From Thermodesulfovibrionia bacterium (GTDB lineage Bacteria > Nitrospirota > Thermodesulfovibrionia > UBA6902): 34,488 nucleotides of DNA. Under the pieces are notes generated by a model. That model was given only the letters and a program-made list of their open reading frames with translations. It had not been told where the DNA came from and made no database searches. Below are positions 8,044-15,606 of this stretch, piece by piece. A program made the translations under genes and the position numbers. The stretch is taken from the NCBI GenBank assembly GCA_945786855.1, contig CALZGI010000095.1, positions 1-34,488 on the forward strand, given 5' to 3'. Numbering within the stretch: the stretch's first letter is position 1; every line of letters starts with the position of its first letter.

Positions 8044-10014
8044 TCAATCGGTTGACCTGCTCATGGTTCCTTTGCAGTATTCTATTTCAAATAGTCTCCG
8101 TGGTACCGGCAGGGCATGTCCATGCAGAATGTCGATTCTATCAATTTCTTTTAAGCTTATGCATTCTCCAGGCATGAAATTCCAGTTTCTGCTTGTAAAT
8201 ATATGAGTAGCACGAAGTTTATGGAAAGCAGGGAATTGCAGATACACGTTTTTTTTATGAGTCTCTGATATCTTTCCAAATTTAACAATGCTTTTCGCTT
8301 TCCTGTAACTTACAACTCTATTCTGAAACCTTTCCCCGTAAAGAGGATAATTCCAGTCGCGTTGTCCTAAATTAACTATTGTTGACCCTGGCGGCAGTAC
8401 GTCTATCATCTTAGGGTAACCATAAAAGATTTGCCTGCTGACATGCATTTCGTTGTAAATGATACCAGCAAAGGCGTAGACCTTTTTAGAAAAGATAAAT
8501 AGCAGGGAGCTTACCATGCAGAACATAATAATACCTTCAAAAATTTTACGAGCGCCCCCTTTTGTCTGATTAATTGTCCAGGCAACCAGGGGTGCAAAAA
8601 ATACCAGCGCTCCCAAACAATACCGGGGCTGGCGATCATCCATAATCCACCAGACGAACAGAACAAAAAAACCGCCCCCAAGCAATGATGCATTAAGGAT
8701 CCATTTTTCGTCCTTTCTTGTTATCACCCCGGCAAGACTCATCAAGCAGGCAATTGGCACAGTCGCAGCAAAAAATGGCCCCAACCGTGACTCCCCCCCG
8801 AAGTTGGCGTCCTTGGCGAACCGCCATTCAGTCCATGGATAGATAAACCACTCAAGGGGGGAACGAACATAGTTAAACTGCAATGAATGCATTACCTGAG
8901 GCTCTAAATAATCTGGGGCCTTCTCCCATCCAAATAAATCAAGAACTGGCAAGTACACAGGATACAGCGGATTATCAAATAGAACATAATTTCTTACAAG
9001 CCAAAAGCCGGACGTAATAAATGTAAACAAGAGGAACACCCCGGCGGGACGGAGTTTTCTCAAATAATTCTCTGTTGACCGATTCGTTTCAGGAGCATTC
9101 CAGCTGTTTATAATAATGAAGATAAATAAAATCGCAATACTCATCAAATGGAGACTTTTAAATCCAAAGGAAAGTCCGGCAGCCAATCCAGAGAGAGCAA
9201 AATTCATTTGACGATAGTTTGAACGCCTCAACGCAAAGTAGACAGCAATCGATATAAATGTTACGCCTCCCAGATCAGCCTCCAATGAAAATGCTGGGAC
9301 CACGATAACGGGGACAGTTAAAAAGCCCAATGACGTGAGAACGCACGCAGCCTGGTCAGCTCCGGTCTCACGACTCATGCCGTAGACAGCCAGTACAAAG
9401 GGAAGAAGAAATATATAATTCGCAATGGACACAAGATGTTCAGAAGCGAAACCCAGGAGGAATCCTGAATAAATACTCATGTTGACAGGCACCGTATGAG
9501 TGGCTGAATTGTCCCATACCTGAAGTGATTGAGACTGAAACATGTGGAGCCCTATAGGGAGATGATAGGCTTTGGCTTCCCAGCCCAGGGGATACCCAAA
9601 AACAAGCATCATAGCAATAAATAAAAATGCACAGGTAAAGACAATCACAAGCAGGCGAATGGATCTTCTGTTCAATGAAAATAACCAGGGTATGAATGCT
9701 CGGTACTTTACCATGTCTGGGATCAATATGTTGGATGATGACTTCCTTTTAAGCAATAATCCGGCTCCAAGAACAAATAATAATGCCACTATGAAACAAT
9801 TAATGTAATTGACAACTTTCAGGTCGGTAGCAAGATTGATGTAACCAAGGATGTGTATGCTTCCTAAAAAAAATGTGAAGAAGAAAACAGTAAAAGTGAT
9901 GAATTTATCAACATTATTTTCATCGTATTCTGATGTAAAAGTGACACATTTAGTCAAGATATGTGCTAAGAGGAGATTAGCAACTATGTAGGACAATGAA
10001 ATGATTATTACCAT
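8044..10014 (-). CDS. polytopic membrane glycosyltransferase, GT-C (ArnT/PMT-like) fold
   Basis: This 656-aa protein has about a dozen hydrophobic helices and a soluble C-terminal part of roughly 130 residues. The first extracytoplasmic loop after TM3-4 reads LGWEAKAYHLPIGLHMF, like the WDSLTYHLP signature of many bacterial GT-C proteins, but with Glu where the catalytic Asp is usual. A later FWLVRNYVLFDNPLYPVYLP block is also characteristic of this group. Such enzymes use a polyprenyl-phosphate sugar on the periplasmic face, matching the GT2 gene downstream. The ATG at 10014 overlaps the end of the small upstream ORF by 7 nt. Confidence 0.8.
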   Translation of the reverse strand: MVIIISLSYIVANLLLAHILTKCVTFTSEYDENNVDKFITFTVFFFTFFLGSIHILGYINLATDLKVVNYINCFIVALLFVLGAGLLLKRKSSSNILIPDMVKYRAFIPWLFSLNRRSIRLLVIVFTCAFLFIAMMLVFGYPLGWEAKAYHLPIGLHMFQSQSLQVWDNSATHTVPVNMSIYSGFLLGFASEHLVSIANYIFLLPFVLAVYGMSRETGADQAACVLTSLGFLTVPVIVVPAFSLEADLGGVTFISIAVYFALRRSNYRQMNFALSGLAAGLSFGFKSLHLMSIAILFIFIIINSWNAPETNRSTENYLRKLRPAGVFLLFTFITSGFWLVRNYVLFDNPLYPVYLPVLDLFGWEKAPDYLEPQVMHSLQFNYVRSPLEWFIYPWTEWRFAKDANFGGESRLGPFFAATVPIACLMSLAGVITRKDEKWILNASLLGGGFFVLFVWWIMDDRQPRYCLGALVFFAPLVAWTINQTKGGARKIFEGIIMFCMVSSLLFIFSKKVYAFAGIIYNEMHVSRQIFYGYPKMIDVLPPGSTIVNLGQRDWNYPLYGERFQNRVVSYRKAKSIVKFGKISETHKKNVYLQFPAFHKLRATHIFTSRNWNFMPGECISLKEIDRIDILHGHALPVPRRLFEIEYCKGTMSRSTD

Positions 10015-10250
10015 AGCATATCCATGAATTTCCTAAATTTATTTATGAGGAACAGCATATGAATCATCAACCCATGACTATTATAAAAATAAGTCAGCAC
10101 TGATAGACCGCTCAGGATAACCGTTATCAAAGACCAATAATCACTGCCATCAGACTCATCAATATAGTTATGTTGACGATCTTTGCCCGGTTCAGAATTG
10201 TATACAACCTTTTTTCCGGGGTACAATTTCTGTGAATCCATGGTAGACAT
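10008..10250 (-). CDS. small hypothetical membrane protein, first gene of the glycan cluster
   Basis: This 80-aa ORF has a polar N-terminal half (to about residue 40) and a hydrophobic segment SLITVILSGLSVLTYFY that could span the membrane, then a second weakly hydrophobic stretch. I do not recognise a family. An AGGAG lies 12 nt before the ATG, and the stop overlaps the start of the GT-C gene by 7 nt, as expected for a translationally coupled gene. It might be a GT-C partner subunit, or the split-off N-terminus of that protein through a frameshift. Confidence 0.5.
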   Translation of the reverse strand: MSTMDSQKLYPGKKVVYNSEPGKDRQHNYIDESDGSDYWSLITVILSGLSVLTYFYNSHGLMIHMLFLINKFRKFMDMLW

Positions 10251-10911
10251 ATATGCCGCAATCTCCTAAACGTGACAAGCGTGATAAAACAAACTATTCA
10301 CTGCATGCATCGGGAAATAAAACTCCAAGAGAATTAATCCTGATTATAAAAATGAAAATATCTATACACTGAATGGCATTATCGTGAAATTCATTCTGAA
10401 TAGATCTTAAAAATGCACGGATTCCAACGCCAGCAGCAATGATTGTTACTACATGGTGTTGATCCGAAAACCTGCTCAGGCTTCCAACTGAAAAACGATC
10501 CTGCTTAATAGATTAGAGCCTCTTAGAATTATACCTTACACCTCAATAAACCTCCATTCATTTATCGGGCTCCGTTATAAAAACTGATGTGTTATATTCC
10601 CTGTCCCATATATAGCATAGTACAGATCAAATTAATTGCACTTTATGCTCATACTGGTCACGACTGAGTTGTGAGCGATCCATGCCATGGAAAATCTTCA
10701 TTCACTTTACAATCGAGGCCAATGGTTTAAAGAGGCATTCTTAAAGGCTAAATTTCGTCTCAGTTACGCGAACATACGGCAGAGGCATATCTATTAGAAC
10801 TGATCCATGATATTTGTTTATCGACGACCCGCACGCCCAGGAGCTTTCTCTTCCCACCGTCTTGACTAAAATAGTGATATAATTTTAGTTAAAGAAAGTT
10901 GAGGTGAAGTC
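10251..10911. other. 660-bp AT-rich intergenic region between divergent transcription units
   Basis: The gap separates the minus-strand glycan cluster from the plus-strand ATPase side and must hold promoters for both. I found no convincing -35/-10 pair on the minus strand; ATTATA at 10528-10533 reads TATAAT on that strand but lacks a -35. A 36-codon frame at 10687-10797 (starting MENLHSLYNRGQWFKEAF) has no Shine-Dalgarno and no family I know, and may be a gene remnant. No tRNA or direct repeat was seen. Confidence 0.5.
10865..10889 (+). promoter_or_regulatory. palindrome around a -10-like box upstream of the 65-aa gene
   Basis: A perfect 8-bp inverted repeat, ACTAAAAT (10865-10872) and ATTTTAGT (10882-10889), flanks a TATAAT at 10878-10883. 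A TTGACT lies at 10862-10867, but only 10 nt from the TATAAT, too close for a standard sigma-70 pair. The layout fits a repressor operator covering the promoter. It lies 23 nt before the ATG at 10912. Confidence 0.4.
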
Positions 10912-11109
10912 ATGATCAAGGTAAAAACATTCACAAATGAACTGAAAGCTTTGCATGCCATGGAGGAAATCCACAATCTTGACACTCAGGTGAACCAGTT
11001 TATAGAGAGCAGCAACATACAGAATGTAATTTCCGTGTCGGACTCGTGCACAACCGGTGAAGGCAGTTCAATCGGTATAATCAGGGTCCTTGCCTATGAG
11101 GCTTCCTGA
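10912..11109 (+). CDS. conserved-looking 65-aa protein of unknown function
   Basis: The protein starts MIKVKTFTNELKALHAME, has a charged helix (EIHNLDTQVNQFIE) and ends with VISVSDSCTTGEGSSIGIIRVLAYEA. The final third alternates like a beta-hairpin and looks like a small alpha/beta protein of a type I associate with Nitrospirota and related anaerobes, but I cannot name the family. A clear GAGGTG Shine-Dalgarno lies 6 nt before the ATG. It appears to be its own unit: a palindromic promoter region precedes it and a hairpin follows at 11160-11189. The role is unknown; it precedes the ATP synthase operon. Confidence 0.7.
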   Translation: MIKVKTFTNELKALHAMEEIHNLDTQVNQFIESSNIQNVISVSDSCTTGEGSSIGIIRVLAYEAS

Positions 11110-11159
11110 TTTCATGATTCAGATACCCATACAGGCAGAGAATCCATAATTCATTAACC

Positions 11160-11202
11160 GGCAGAACAGGGCCTTATGCTGTTTCTGCCAACAGAACTTT
11201 TT
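11160..11202 (+). terminator. hairpin followed by a short T-run, likely terminator of the 65-aa gene
   Basis: GGCAGAACAG (11160-11169) pairs with CTGTTTCTGCC (11179-11189) with one bulged base, and TTTTT lies at 11198-11202. The T-run begins 8 nt after the stem, so termination may be weak. Confidence 0.45.
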
Positions 11203-11233
11203 ATCCATTCCTTCAATTACCTCCTAAAAGGTC

Positions 11234-11261
11234 TTGATTTTCAACAATTTCCTGCTACAAT
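11234..11261 (+). promoter_or_regulatory. candidate sigma-70 promoter of the V-type ATP synthase operon
   Basis: TTGATT (11234-11239), a 16-bp spacer and TACAAT (11256-11261). The expected transcription start falls on or next to the A of the ATG at 11268, so the operon's first mRNA may have no leader. No Shine-Dalgarno precedes that ATG. Confidence 0.5.
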
Positions 11262-11267
11262 TTAAGT

Positions 11268-11585
11268 ATGGAGAAGGATGTTCTGAAAGGCGTGGTTGAG
11301 ATCGAAAAAGAGATAAGGCAGCGTCTGGAAATTGAACAGGAAAAGGCACAGAAGTGGCTGGTCAAAGTAAAAAAGGAAGCAGAGGAGGAGGTCCTTGCAA
11401 AAGAATTTGATTTGAAAGAAGAAATGAACAGGAGCACCGACAGTGCGCTTTCTGATGCCCGGGGAAAGGCCTCAGGGATAAACGATACTGCGCACAGGTA
11501 TTCGGGCCATCTGAAAAACATCAGTGATGATACTTTAAAGAAAATCATATTAAAGTATCTGCCCCGCATACTTCCCGGAGGATAA
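11268..11585 (+). CDS. V/A-type ATP synthase subunit H (G), peripheral stalk
   Basis: This 105-aa protein is almost one continuous charged helix (EIEKEIRQRLEIEQEKAQKW, then KKEAEEEVLAKEFDLKEEM), as in the archaeal AhaH/bacterial NtpG-like stalk subunit that pairs with subunit E to hold the catalytic head. Identification rests on the coiled-coil composition and on its place as first gene directly before subunit I (1-nt gap). The sequence itself is low-information. The ATG at 11268 lies right after the -10-like TACAAT; an in-frame GTG at 11292 is an alternative start. Confidence 0.78.
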   Translation: MEKDVLKGVVEIEKEIRQRLEIEQEKAQKWLVKVKKEAEEEVLAKEFDLKEEMNRSTDSALSDARGKASGINDTAHRYSGHLKNISDDTLKKIILKYLPRILPGG

Positions 11586-11586
11586 C

Positions 11587-13497
11587 ATGATTGTCAGGAT
11601 TTCAAAAGTTGAGATCGCCGGTCCGAGGGAACAGCTCGAAGATGTGCTCTCGCTGTTGAGGGATACCGGAATGCTTCAGATTGAACCTGATGCAATCAGT
11701 TTTATTGATAAACGGGACGAAGCATTTCTGGATTCTTTTCTGCCTGATAAGAGTATCGTGTCAGAACGCATTTACTTTGAAGAGCTGAGAGGGAAAATTG
11801 CGGAACTATTCTCTTTCCTCCCCGCAATACCTCAGAAGGAAAGTTTTATAGACCCCGAGCAGCTCGTCGACACGATTCGCGAAACTATCGAGAAGCATCT
11901 CGTGAAGTGCAGAGAACTCTGGCAGAAAAAGGAAGGCCTTCACAATGAACAGAGCGAGTTAAGTCGCCACACGCTGTTTCTCGATGCAATAGAACCTCTT
12001 CTGGAAGGATTGAAAGAATCCGATGATGTTGATCTCCTTGGAATTACTCTGAGTGAGCCGGAACATGTGACTCTCTTGAGAAACCTCTTAAAAAAGCATG
12101 CCGACGAAAAGTTTGAATTAGTCACCACCGAAGCTCCGGACGGGTTAATCGCCGGTTTAATCATCGTTGCAAAGGAAATGGCGGAAAACGTGAAAGGCGT
12201 TCTCAGTGACAGGGATATCCCCGAGTTCAGGTTCCCGCCGGCATTCAGCAATCTTACATTTGTGGAGAAGCTCGATTATATCAAGACGAGGATATCTGAT
12301 ATTGAAAATGAAATAGATGCGATATGCATACAGCTCGACAGCTTTACCATGAAATGGGGTGCTGTTTACAGAACACTTCAAAAATGGCTTGACGATAAAC
12401 TGTCTGTTCTAAAGGCGGCAGCATCGGTATTCGAAACAGCAATGTGCTTTTTCATCTACGGATGGATGGCGACAGAGAATGTTTCTCCACTGAAAGAAAT
12501 GCTGAATGAAAAATACCTCGGCAGCGTTGTCCTCGAAGAAAAAGAACTCCGGGAAGAAGATCTTGAAAGGATGCCGGTAATCCTGAAAAACCCGTCCTAT
12601 TTCAAACCCTTTGAAATTTTCACCAGAATTCTTCCCTTGCCGCGCTACACCTCCTATGACCCTACGCCCTTTATCGGGATATTCCTCCCCGTCTTTTTTG
12701 GAATGATCCTGGGAGATGCAGTCTACGGAGTTCTACTCCTGCTTGTTTCACTCATCATGTCACGGAAGTTCAGGACAAGGCCAATTGCCCGGGATGCCGC
12801 AAAAATACTCGGAATTGCTTCACTGTATACGATCCTGTTCGGCGTCCTCTACGGTGAGTACCTGGGAGAACTGGGGCATACATTTTTCGGCCTGCAACCC
12901 GTCATTATAGACAGGCTGAAAGCCGTAATTCCAATGCTCTATTTTTCCGTGTCAATCGGAGTCGCCCATGTCGTGCTCGGAAGCTTTCTCGGTTTCTTGA
13001 GCGCCCTGAAGAAAAAAACAAAAAAAGAGGCCATCTCGAGACTGTGCCAGATTGCGATAATCCTCTGCCTGCTTACTCTTATAGCATCATTGTTCGGATT
13101 GTTTCCGGCGCTGTTAACAAAACCGATTATCCTGGCCATATTACTGCTGACACCCCTCCTGCTGTTCACGGGCGGCATGCTGGCACCGCTGGAGTTAATA
13201 AAGAGTATAGGCAACATTATATCCTATGCCAGAATCATGGCGATCGGGCTCGCATCGGTCCTGTTGGCCTATGTGGCAAACCACCTTGCAGGAATGACCG
13301 GCGACATTGTGCTCGGAGTACTGGTTGCAGGGCTGCTTCATTTGATAAACATCATTATCGGGGTGTTTTCTCCAACAATCCACTCACTGCGGCTCCACTA
13401 TGTTGAATTTTTCAGCAAGTTTATTGAGTCAGGCGGCAGAAAATTTGAACCTCTGAAAAAAGAGAATACACAGCTGAAAAACAGGTTTAACCATTAA
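11587..13497 (+). CDS. ntpI: V/A-type ATP synthase subunit I (a subunit, ion channel stator)
   Basis: This 636-aa protein has a soluble N-terminal domain (about 1-365) with coiled-coil arms and a membrane domain starting near PFIGIFLPVFFGMILGDAVYG and containing about eight TM helices. This is the usual NtpI/AtpI architecture, and the length is normal. The essential arginine that faces the c-ring is R549 in IISYARIMAIGLASVLLAY. It forms the ion half-channels at the rotor interface. It starts 1 nt after the subunit H stop and precedes the c subunit by 27 bp. Confidence 0.95.
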   Translation: MIVRISKVEIAGPREQLEDVLSLLRDTGMLQIEPDAISFIDKRDEAFLDSFLPDKSIVSERIYFEELRGKIAELFSFLPAIPQKESFIDPEQLVDTIRETIEKHLVKCRELWQKKEGLHNEQSELSRHTLFLDAIEPLLEGLKESDDVDLLGITLSEPEHVTLLRNLLKKHADEKFELVTTEAPDGLIAGLIIVAKEMAENVKGVLSDRDIPEFRFPPAFSNLTFVEKLDYIKTRISDIENEIDAICIQLDSFTMKWGAVYRTLQKWLDDKLSVLKAAASVFETAMCFFIYGWMATENVSPLKEMLNEKYLGSVVLEEKELREEDLERMPVILKNPSYFKPFEIFTRILPLPRYTSYDPTPFIGIFLPVFFGMILGDAVYGVLLLLVSLIMSRKFRTRPIARDAAKILGIASLYTILFGVLYGEYLGELGHTFFGLQPVIIDRLKAVIPMLYFSVSIGVAHVVLGSFLGFLSALKKKTKKEAISRLCQIAIILCLLTLIASLFGLFPALLTKPIILAILLLTPLLLFTGGMLAPLELIKSIGNIISYARIMAIGLASVLLAYVANHLAGMTGDIVLGVLVAGLLHLINIIIGVFSPTIHSLRLHYVEFFSKFIESGGRKFEPLKKENTQLKNRFNH

Positions 13498-13524
13498 TCA
13501 TAAGCACATACAAGGAGGGGTAAC

Positions 13525-13746
13525 ATGGAACTGGAAAAAGCACTTGTGGCATTGGCTGCAGCACTTGCAATCGGACTGTCCGCAATTGCTACGGCATGGG
13601 CACAGTCAAAAATAGGGGCAGCCGGCGCAGGCGCTCTTGCTGAAAAACCGGAGCTGACAGCTACGGTCATTATTCTGGTTGCAATCCCTGAAACGATGGT
13701 AATACTCGGGTTTGTTGTAGCAGCAATGATACTGTTCGGGGTTTAA
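13525..13746 (+). CDS. ntpK: V/A-type ATP synthase subunit K (c-ring proteolipid, single hairpin)
   Basis: This 73-aa protein has two TM helices joined by a polar loop (LAEKPELT). The ion-carrying carboxylate is E56 in VAIPETMVILGF of helix 2, in the PET form usual in archaeal-type c subunits. It is a single hairpin, not the double hairpin of eukaryotic or Enterococcus V-ATPase, so a high ion-to-ATP ratio suited to ATP synthesis is possible. Q27 in helix 1 and T57 beside E56 resemble Na+ ligands, discussed in the findings. A strong AAGGAGGGG lies 6 nt before the ATG, matching the need for many copies. Confidence 0.95.
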   Translation: MELEKALVALAAALAIGLSAIATAWAQSKIGAAGAGALAEKPELTATVIILVAIPETMVILGFVVAAMILFGV

Positions 13747-13749
13747 TGT

Positions 13750-14340
13750 ATGGGTTACAGAGAGTTGATTACACACCTTCAGAAGGAAGGCGAAGAAAAA
13801 ATCCGTCAGCTATGGGCCGATACTGAGAGGAAAGCGGAGCAGATCCGCAAAGAATCAATGAACAGGGCTGAGGACATCAGGAGTGAATTTATAAAGGAGC
13901 AGATAACGAATGCCGGTGAGCAGGAAGAGAATATAATTGCCGATTCCCGAAAGAAGGCAGGTGCCATAGGGCTGTCGGCTGAAAAAGCTCTTGCTGAAAG
14001 GATCTATAACATTTCCCGGTCCCTTCTTCACACATTAAGAAATGAGAAATATAAAGATGTATTCACCAGCCTCTGCAGCGAAATCCCTGTCTCCAACTGG
14101 TCAGAAGTAAGGGTAAATCCTCAGGACCGGGCACGTGCCGCTCGCTGTTTCCCTGATTCTCGAATTGTAAATGATGACAGCATTTCCGGAGGGCTGGATG
14201 TTATGGGCAATGAGAACAAAATTCGCGTGATCAACACATTAGAAAAAAGACTTGAAAAGGCATGGGAAGATATCCTGCCGTTCATAATGAAGGATGCTTC
14301 CGGGGAATTGCCCGATGATGACACTCATTCAGCAGCGTGA
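13750..14340 (+). CDS. ntpE: V/A-type ATP synthase subunit E, peripheral stalk
   Basis: This 196-aa protein has a long charged N-terminal helix (to about residue 95: KEGEEKIRQLWADTERKAEQ and on) and a globular C-terminal part with the GGLDVMGNENKIRVINTLEKRLEKAW block, which is the conserved subunit E signature. It pairs with subunit H in the stator stalk and caps the A3B3 head. It starts 3 nt after the c-subunit stop, and its end overlaps the start of subunit C. The last 15 residues are unusually acidic. Confidence 0.92.
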   Translation: MGYRELITHLQKEGEEKIRQLWADTERKAEQIRKESMNRAEDIRSEFIKEQITNAGEQEENIIADSRKKAGAIGLSAEKALAERIYNISRSLLHTLRNEKYKDVFTSLCSEIPVSNWSEVRVNPQDRARAARCFPDSRIVNDDSISGGLDVMGNENKIRVINTLEKRLEKAWEDILPFIMKDASGELPDDDTHSAA

Positions 14341-15289
14341 AGACAGTGGATACCCGACAGAATATTTGCTCGCGCGGATACGGGGCAGACGAGCAGTCTT
14401 TTTTTCGGGCTGGGAAGAGATCCTCTTTCATGCAGACCCGTCTGAGTACCTGCTGAAAACACAGTACGGAGAATTCATTGAAAAGTATGCTGTTCACGGA
14501 GTCTGGATGAAACTTCTCAATGAGTTTCAGTGGGCATACTCCCAAATGAGCAAAGACATGAAACATGTCTTTTATCCATTTTTTTCCCTCTCTGAACTAC
14601 AGACTCTCTTCGCCTGCTTTCGGTTCAAGAGCGTTAGAGGAGCGGGGACGGAAATAGAAAAGCTGCTTTCCTTCAGCCTTCTTTCCGATACCATAAAAAA
14701 TATACTGATGTTGACACCGGACCTGTCTGCTGCTGTTGAGTCCTTCGAGAAAAAGGTATTACCCCCGCGGGGAAGAACGGGGAGTTTGTCAGATACTCTG
14801 TCGAAAGAAGGGCTGGCAGGAGTTGAGCAAAGACTGACCGCCCTGTTCTTTGAACATCTGAACAATGAAAAACTTCACCCTGTCTTAAAATGTTTTTTTA
14901 CCTTTCTTACCGATGCGATAAATATCATGTCGCTTTACAAGTGCTTCAGGTGGAACATTGAAACTGCACCGCCGATGATCAGCGGAGGGGACATAAGAAG
15001 GACAGCTGCCAGAAAACTAATGCAGGATCGTGATATGACGGCCCTGTCCCGGCTAACAGAAAAATTAACGGGTATAAGAATTGAAGATGATCGTACGTCA
15101 CAGATAGAAAACGCCTTATTGAGCGGTTTGACAAAAAGGATCAGAGCCGCGTCGAGAGACAACACTGACGTGGGGTTTATTCTGGAGTATCTGTGGGAAA
15201 TATACGTGGAAGTCCAGAACCTGAGCATCATACTTCGTGGCAGGGACATTGAGAAGGATATTCTTCGGGAGGAATTAACAGGCCTGTGA
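14315..15289 (+). CDS. ntpC: V/A-type ATP synthase subunit C (central socket for the rotor)
   Basis: This 324-aa subunit links the central stalk to the c-ring. The sequence is diverged but has the helical pattern of the family (EYLLKTQYGEFIEKY, AINIMSLYKCFRWNIE, ENALLSGLTKRIRAASRDNT) and sits in the usual place between E and F. The start is one of two adjacent ATGs (14315 or 14318) after a GGGGA; both give an overlap of about 25 nt with the end of subunit E. An upstream ATG at 14294 in the same frame is less likely. Confidence 0.85.
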   Translation: MMTLIQQREDSGYPTEYLLARIRGRRAVFFSGWEEILFHADPSEYLLKTQYGEFIEKYAVHGVWMKLLNEFQWAYSQMSKDMKHVFYPFFSLSELQTLFACFRFKSVRGAGTEIEKLLSFSLLSDTIKNILMLTPDLSAAVESFEKKVLPPRGRTGSLSDTLSKEGLAGVEQRLTALFFEHLNNEKLHPVLKCFFTFLTDAINIMSLYKCFRWNIETAPPMISGGDIRRTAARKLMQDRDMTALSRLTEKLTGIRIEDDRTSQIENALLSGLTKRIRAASRDNTDVGFILEYLWEIYVEVQNLSIILRGRDIEKDILREELTGL

Positions 15290-15606
15290 AAAAAATTTTC
15301 TTTATCACACCGGTTGATGCAGAATATGGCTTCCAACTTGCGGGGGTGAACCATATTGTGACCGACGAAAGCAGTTTCGAGAGCTGTATTCAAGATATCC
15401 TGAATGAATCTGACGCGGGATTGATCATCATCGATGAACGTTTGTTAAAGGCCTATCCCGAGGAAAAAAGACGGATGGATGAGCAATCGTTTCATGGAAT
15501 CATTCTCGATCTTCCCGCACCTGAGCGGCCGGAAACTGAAATTGAAGATTACGCCGCCAAACTGATACGGAGGGCAATAGGGTATCATGTCAAACTGAAA
15601 TTATGA
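15286..15606 (+). CDS. ntpF: V/A-type ATP synthase subunit F (central stalk)
   Basis: This 106-aa protein has the compact Rossmann-like pattern of subunit F: KKIFFITPVDAEYGFQLAG at the N-terminus, GLIIIDERLLKAYPEE in the middle and a C-terminal helix. It binds subunit D in the rotor shaft. Start is GTG in a 4-nt GTGA overlap with the stop of subunit C, and its end overlaps the ATG of subunit A by 4 nt (ATGA), showing tight translational coupling. Confidence 0.92.
   Translation: MKKIFFITPVDAEYGFQLAGVNHIVTDESSFESCIQDILNESDAGLIIIDERLLKAYPEEKRRMDEQSFHGIILDLPAPERPETEIEDYAAKLIRRAIGYHVKLKL

Noticed and set aside
10687-10797. 36-codon frame MENLHSLYNRGQ... in the large gap
   Set aside because: No ribosome binding site, no recognised family and too short to support; noted only as a possible remnant.
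10862-10883. TTGACT and TATAAT as a sigma-70 pair
   Set aside because: The spacer is only 10 bp, far below the usual 16-18. I kept the palindrome as a regulatory site instead.
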